A DNA stretch of 64,000 nt from Polluticoccus soli (lineage in GTDB: Bacteria > Bacteroidota > Bacteroidia > Chitinophagales > Chitinophagaceae), in contig NZ_JARJHT010000003.1 in assembly GCF_029269745.1 (NCBI RefSeq), positions 124,001-188,000 of the forward strand, in the 5' to 3' direction. The first letter of the stretch is position 1, and each line of letters opens with the position of its first letter. The notes beneath the pieces are model-generated. The model was not told where the DNA came from and made no database searches. It saw only the letters and a program-made list of their open reading frames with translations. The translations under genes were made by a program, and so were the position numbers. This document shows, piece after piece, positions 60,954-64,000 of the stretch.

Positions 60954-61979
60954 ATGAAAAGTTTTGCCAGCGATAACTATGCGGGTGTATTGCCCGAAGT
61001 AATGGAAGCATTGCAACGCGCCAACAGTGAACACGCCCGCTCTTATGGAGCTGACGACATCACAGCGCGTACAATAAAACTTTTCAGGGAAGTATTTGGT
61101 GCCGATGTGGACGTGTACTTCGTCTTCAACGGTACGGGCGCGAATGTGCTTAGCATCAGCAGCGCTACCATGTCGTATAATGCGGTGCTGTGTGCCGATG
61201 TATCGCATATCTACTGCGATGAATCTTCAGCACCGGAAACCTTTACGGGCTGTCGCTTCTTCCCCCTGCCGGCAAACGATGAAGGCAAGCTGACACCGGA
61301 AGTGATACAGCAGCGCCTTATGCGCAAAGGCGATGTGCACTATGCGCAAACCAAACTGCTCTCTATAACACAAAGCACGGAATACGGCACCGTGTACAAG
61401 CCTGAAGAAATAAAAGCCATAGCCGACCTGGCACATGCTAATGATCTGTACCTCCACATGGATGGCTCGCGCTTCCTCAACGCAGCTGCGGGACTTGGCT
61501 GCGAGTTGAAAGACATCAGCACCAATGTAGGTGTAGATATACTATCGCTGGGCGGCACCAAGGCCGGAATGATGTTTGGCGAAGCGGTGGTGGTGTTCAA
61601 CAAAAAACTATCTGAGCACATAGCCTACAAGCAAAAGCAAAGCATGCAGCTGGCGTCTAAAACCCGCTTCATAGCCGCGCAGTTTGAGGCCATGCTGGGC
61701 AACGACAACTGGAGACAACACGCCACACACGCCAACAAAATGGCGCAGCAACTCAATGGCGTTTTGTTAAAATACCCTCAGATAAAACTGACCAAACCGG
61801 TGCACGCCAACGCTGTTTTCGCCGAACTACCTGTGGAATGGACCACCGTCCTGCAGGAAAAATACCCCTTCTACATATGGAAGGAAAGCAGCAATGAGGC
61901 GCGATTGATGTGTTCCTGGGACACTTCTTCCACAGACATAGAAGGCTTTGCTACTGAGCTGGAAAGGCTCTCCCAATAG
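60954..61979 (+). CDS. Low-specificity L-threonine aldolase
   Basis: 341 residues, PLP-dependent fold type I. The PLP lysine is Lys203 in SLGGTKAGMM, with YLHMDGSRFLNAAA (ring-stacking Asp/His). It cleaves L-threonine (and allo-threonine) to glycine and acetaldehyde. Its start is 25 nt after gldE, so the two are probably cotranscribed. Confidence 0.93.
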   Translation: MKSFASDNYAGVLPEVMEALQRANSEHARSYGADDITARTIKLFREVFGADVDVYFVFNGTGANVLSISSATMSYNAVLCADVSHIYCDESSAPETFTGCRFFPLPANDEGKLTPEVIQQRLMRKGDVHYAQTKLLSITQSTEYGTVYKPEEIKAIADLAHANDLYLHMDGSRFLNAAAGLGCELKDISTNVGVDILSLGGTKAGMMFGEAVVVFNKKLSEHIAYKQKQSMQLASKTRFIAAQFEAMLGNDNWRQHATHANKMAQQLNGVLLKYPQIKLTKPVHANAVFAELPVEWTTVLQEKYPFYIWKESSNEARLMCSWDTSSTDIEGFATELERLSQ

Positions 61980-62074
61980 CCTATATACCAAGGCGTTACA
62001 AATTGTCATATAGCCGAAAAAACCGGGACATGGCACAGTTTTTCTCTCTGCTGTAGCGGCAAAAGACAGAAGAG

Positions 62075-62437
62075 ATGAAAGTTATGATATTTGACGACGA
62101 GATAGATGTGCTGCAATTATACAGCATGATATTGCAGCGACGAGGCCACGAGGTGCATACGGCCCAAAACTGTCTGCACCTCATGGACAAGATCGAAGAG
62201 GTACACCCCGATGTAATTATTATGGACAACGAAATGCCGGTACTGAGCGGGTTGCAGGCAACCAAAGTACTGAAGGAGGACACCGTTTATAAGGCAATTC
62301 CTATCATCTGTATATCGGCCAACACCGAAGGTGCTAAGCTGGCCAAAGAAGCCCATGCGGACATGTTCCTTCCTAAACCGCTTGGCATACGCGAGCTGGA
62401 GGATGCTATCAACAAAGTAACGCTGAAGGCAGCGTAA
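62075..62437 (+). CDS. Single-domain response regulator (receiver only)
   Basis: 120 residues, one CheY-like receiver. Acidic pair Asp7-Asp8, phosphorylation site Asp51 (IIMDNEMPVLSG), Ser81 and Lys101 (LPKPLG). No output domain, so it is a CheY/Spo0F-type shuttle or acts by protein binding. No histidine kinase gene is adjacent. Cytoplasmic. Confidence 0.93.
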   Translation: MKVMIFDDEIDVLQLYSMILQRRGHEVHTAQNCLHLMDKIEEVHPDVIIMDNEMPVLSGLQATKVLKEDTVYKAIPIICISANTEGAKLAKEAHADMFLPKPLGIRELEDAINKVTLKAA

Positions 62438-62496
62438 GCAACTGTTAAGAAACCCATTGATACGTTAACAATACCGCTATTCTGGCATACTGCTTG

Positions 62497-62504
62497 TACC
62501 TTTG
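62497..62504 (+). promoter_or_regulatory. Candidate -7 element of the DUF4294 gene
   Basis: TACCTTTG fits TAnnTTTG exactly and ends 6 nt before the ATG at 62511, pointing to a nearly leaderless transcript. No good -33 partner was seen. Confidence 0.4.
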
Positions 62505-62510
62505 TGCTGT

Positions 62511-63134
62511 ATGAAAGGGATAGTGAGCCTCGGGGCGTTGGTTACTATATTGAGCTGCTCATCGGCACAGGCGCAGGATGCAAATGCACCTGACACCCTG
62601 CTGATGGTAAAACTGCCTACGGTAAACGTGAATGCAGAACGCAAATGGGCCAACGACACCGTGCGCTACCAGTACAACCAGACCCGGTACTACATTACCA
62701 CTATTCTCCCCTACCTCAACGCGGCCACCAAACTATTCAACGAGCTGGATGCAAAGGTCAACGATCCAAATACCAACAGAAAGGAACGCAAAGCCTTTGT
62801 ATCGTCGAAAGAAGACGAGCTGCGCGATAAGTTTGAGAACGAAGTAAAAAACCTGAACGAAACGCAGGGCGTTTTGCTGGTAAAACTCGTAGCACGCCAA
62901 ACGGGCGTCAACATTTACAGCATGCTCGGCGAGTTCAAAAATCCTTTTACGGCTGTGAAGTGGCAGGCATGGGCAAGGTTCAACGGTTTTAACCTGAACA
63001 AACGCTACACGCCCGCCGACGAACCGATGCTGGAACACATTATGGAAGACCTGGGGTACCCGCTGCCAGCTGTGTATGGCGAAATGGAACGCACTGCCCT
63101 GCGCAACCAGGACGTGAAATACCCGAAACGATAA
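62511..63134 (+). CDS. DUF4294 domain protein, exported
   Basis: About 207 residues. ATG at 62511 is chosen: it begins the signal peptide MKGIVSLGALVTILSCSSAQAQ; the in-frame TTG at 62502 overlaps the -7 box. The mature part matches the DUF4294 pattern (LPTVNVNAERKW, RYYITTILPYLNAATKLFNELD, LVARQTGVNIYSMLGEFKNPFTAVKWQAWARFNGFNLNKRY). A conserved Bacteroidota protein of unknown role. Ends with a hairpin terminator. Confidence 0.85.
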   Translation: MKGIVSLGALVTILSCSSAQAQDANAPDTLLMVKLPTVNVNAERKWANDTVRYQYNQTRYYITTILPYLNAATKLFNELDAKVNDPNTNRKERKAFVSSKEDELRDKFENEVKNLNETQGVLLVKLVARQTGVNIYSMLGEFKNPFTAVKWQAWARFNGFNLNKRYTPADEPMLEHIMEDLGYPLPAVYGEMERTALRNQDVKYPKR

Positions 63135-63158
63135 TTTGTCCTCTATATAGAAACGAGA

Positions 63159-63185
63159 ATGGCCCGCACCAGTGATGCGGGCCAT
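63159..63185. terminator. Hairpin terminator between convergent genes
   Basis: Perfect 10-bp stem atggcccgca/tgcgggccat, loop ccagtga. The following tract is only moderately T-rich. It lies between the DUF4294 gene and the convergent hydrolase gene. Confidence 0.7.
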
Positions 63186-63212
63186 TGTTTATCGTAAATG
63201 GTAACTAAGTAT

Positions 63213-64000
63213 TTAGTTGCTACTGCTAAGGAATGCAGACACCGACTGTGTGAACTTGCCGTTCTCTTCAATGAAAGGAAAATGACCCGAGCTGTCGAAG
63301 ATCACCAAGGTACCATTGGCAAGACTGCTCTCCAGTCGTTCGTCAGCCGCCAGCGGTATATTATCGGCACGGCCATGCAGGATCAATACGGGTACCGCAA
63401 CACGACGCAGGAAAGGATAATAGTTGACATCGTATTTCGCATAGTCCCTGTACAGCCCGCGCATAAGCAATGCATTCTGGCGAAAGAAATCATTATCGAG
63501 CACGATATCAAGCTTTGCGAGATTGGTAGTATCGAAGAAGGATGTGAGATAGTTAAGCTGCAGCACTTGTTTGTAAACACCCAGGTCTGCACTCAAAAAT
63601 TCTTTTGAGGTCACCAGCTTCTTTTTACGTTCGGCATTAGCTACTGTTGTTTTGCCAGCCATAGCGGCCACCTGCAGGCTATCGTATTCATGGCTCAGGG
63701 TAGTGGGATTACTCAGTATCAGCCGGCCCACGTTTTCGGGATAGTCGAGCGCATAGTTAATGGCCAGCTTGGCTCCCCACGAATGTGCTAGTATATTGAT
63801 CTTATCCAGCCTGAACTCCTTGCGTATGGCATCTATATCATCCACCATTATCTCGTGACTAATGGCCCTGATACTGTCGAGAGGGATATCGGAACGGCCA
63901 CTGGCGCGCTGATCGTAGAATATGAGTTTGTGGGTCTTTGCAAGTGGCAGCAGGTGTGGTAGCAGGTAGTCGTGGTTCATTGCTGGTCCACCGTGTATCA
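63213..64000 (-). CDS. Alpha/beta hydrolase (proline iminopeptidase-like), 5' part outside window
   Basis: At least 262 residues; the frame stays open to the window edge, so the true N-terminus lies beyond it. Reading upstream of the first Met (63980) gives IHGGPAMNHDY, the oxyanion-hole motif HGGPG of proline iminopeptidases with Ala in the last place. The nucleophile elbow is AHSWGAKLA (Ser), the acid Asp lies in HGRADNI, and the His in SSGHFPFIE. It probably removes an N-terminal amino acid or acts as an esterase. Cytoplasmic or exported: cannot be told. Confidence 0.87.
   Translation of the reverse strand, partial: IHGGPAMNHDYLLPHLLPLAKTHKLIFYDQRASGRSDIPLDSIRAISHEIMVDDIDAIRKEFRLDKINILAHSWGAKLAINYALDYPENVGRLILSNPTTLSHEYDSLQVAAMAGKTTVANAERKKKLVTSKEFLSADLGVYKQVLQLNYLTSFFDTTNLAKLDIVLDNDFFRQNALLMRGLYRDYAKYDVNYYPFLRRVAVPVLILHGRADNIPLAADERLESSLANGTLVIFDSSGHFPFIEENGKFTQSVSAFLSSSN

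Overview
The window is a chromosomal segment of a Bacteroidota bacterium, most likely a gliding or T9SS-bearing member of the Chitinophagia/Chitinophagaceae type. The evidence is four proteins with type IX secretion C-terminal signals (two type A, two gliding-associated type B), GldB and GldE homologues, ExbB-ExbD-ExbD-TonB, several small outer-membrane beta-barrels, GH3- and EcsC-family proteins, almost no Shine-Dalgarno sequences, and promoters that fit the Bacteroidota -33/-7 pattern (TTTG, about 19 nt, TAnnTTTG). No rRNA, tRNA, CRISPR array or recognisable transposase was seen.

Layout. 1-7.6 kb: truncated TlpA-like thioredoxin, metallo-beta-lactamase-fold hydrolase, two paralogous beta-barrels flanking a hot-dog thioesterase, an amine-oxidase-like flavoprotein with an MCE/MlaD protein, a 51-residue membrane protein and an EcsC protein. 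7.7-12.8 kb: a giant beta-helix surface protein with an internal duplication. 13-22 kb: housekeeping genes (trmN6, tsaD, scpA, nadE) with gldB. 22.2-28.6 kb: two tandem, related T9SS type B surface proteins. 28.8-33.1 kb: purB, an rRNA m5C methyltransferase, a small secreted protein and a family 9 glycosyltransferase. 33.2-38.9 kb: acyltransferase, PhoD-like phosphatase, secreted adenosine deaminase, GH3. 39-43.3 kb: heptose-7-phosphate kinase, amino-acid permease and an OmpH/Skp-like chaperone.

43.3-52.1 kb is the accessory part and the most interesting. Five copies of a roughly 200-bp element lie here, all in one orientation. Each is a nested inverted repeat made of several hairpins. The first two copies bracket a DUF559 (Vsr-like) endonuclease gene. 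A different GC-rich short repeat occurs intergenically and has also entered, in frame, a 1281-residue T9SS protein. A run of four tiny membrane-protein genes carries repeated GAAA-loop hairpins. No transposase is present, so the DUF559 nuclease is the natural candidate partner for the elements; this is inference.

52.1-64 kb is core again: tonB-exbD-exbD-exbB, ppa, a half-size TauE/SafE protein, acyltransferase, mutY-ssb-gldE, threonine aldolase, a single-domain response regulator, a DUF4294 protein and a truncated alpha/beta hydrolase. At six genes a -7 element ends only 2-7 nt before the start codon, which suggests leaderless transcripts.
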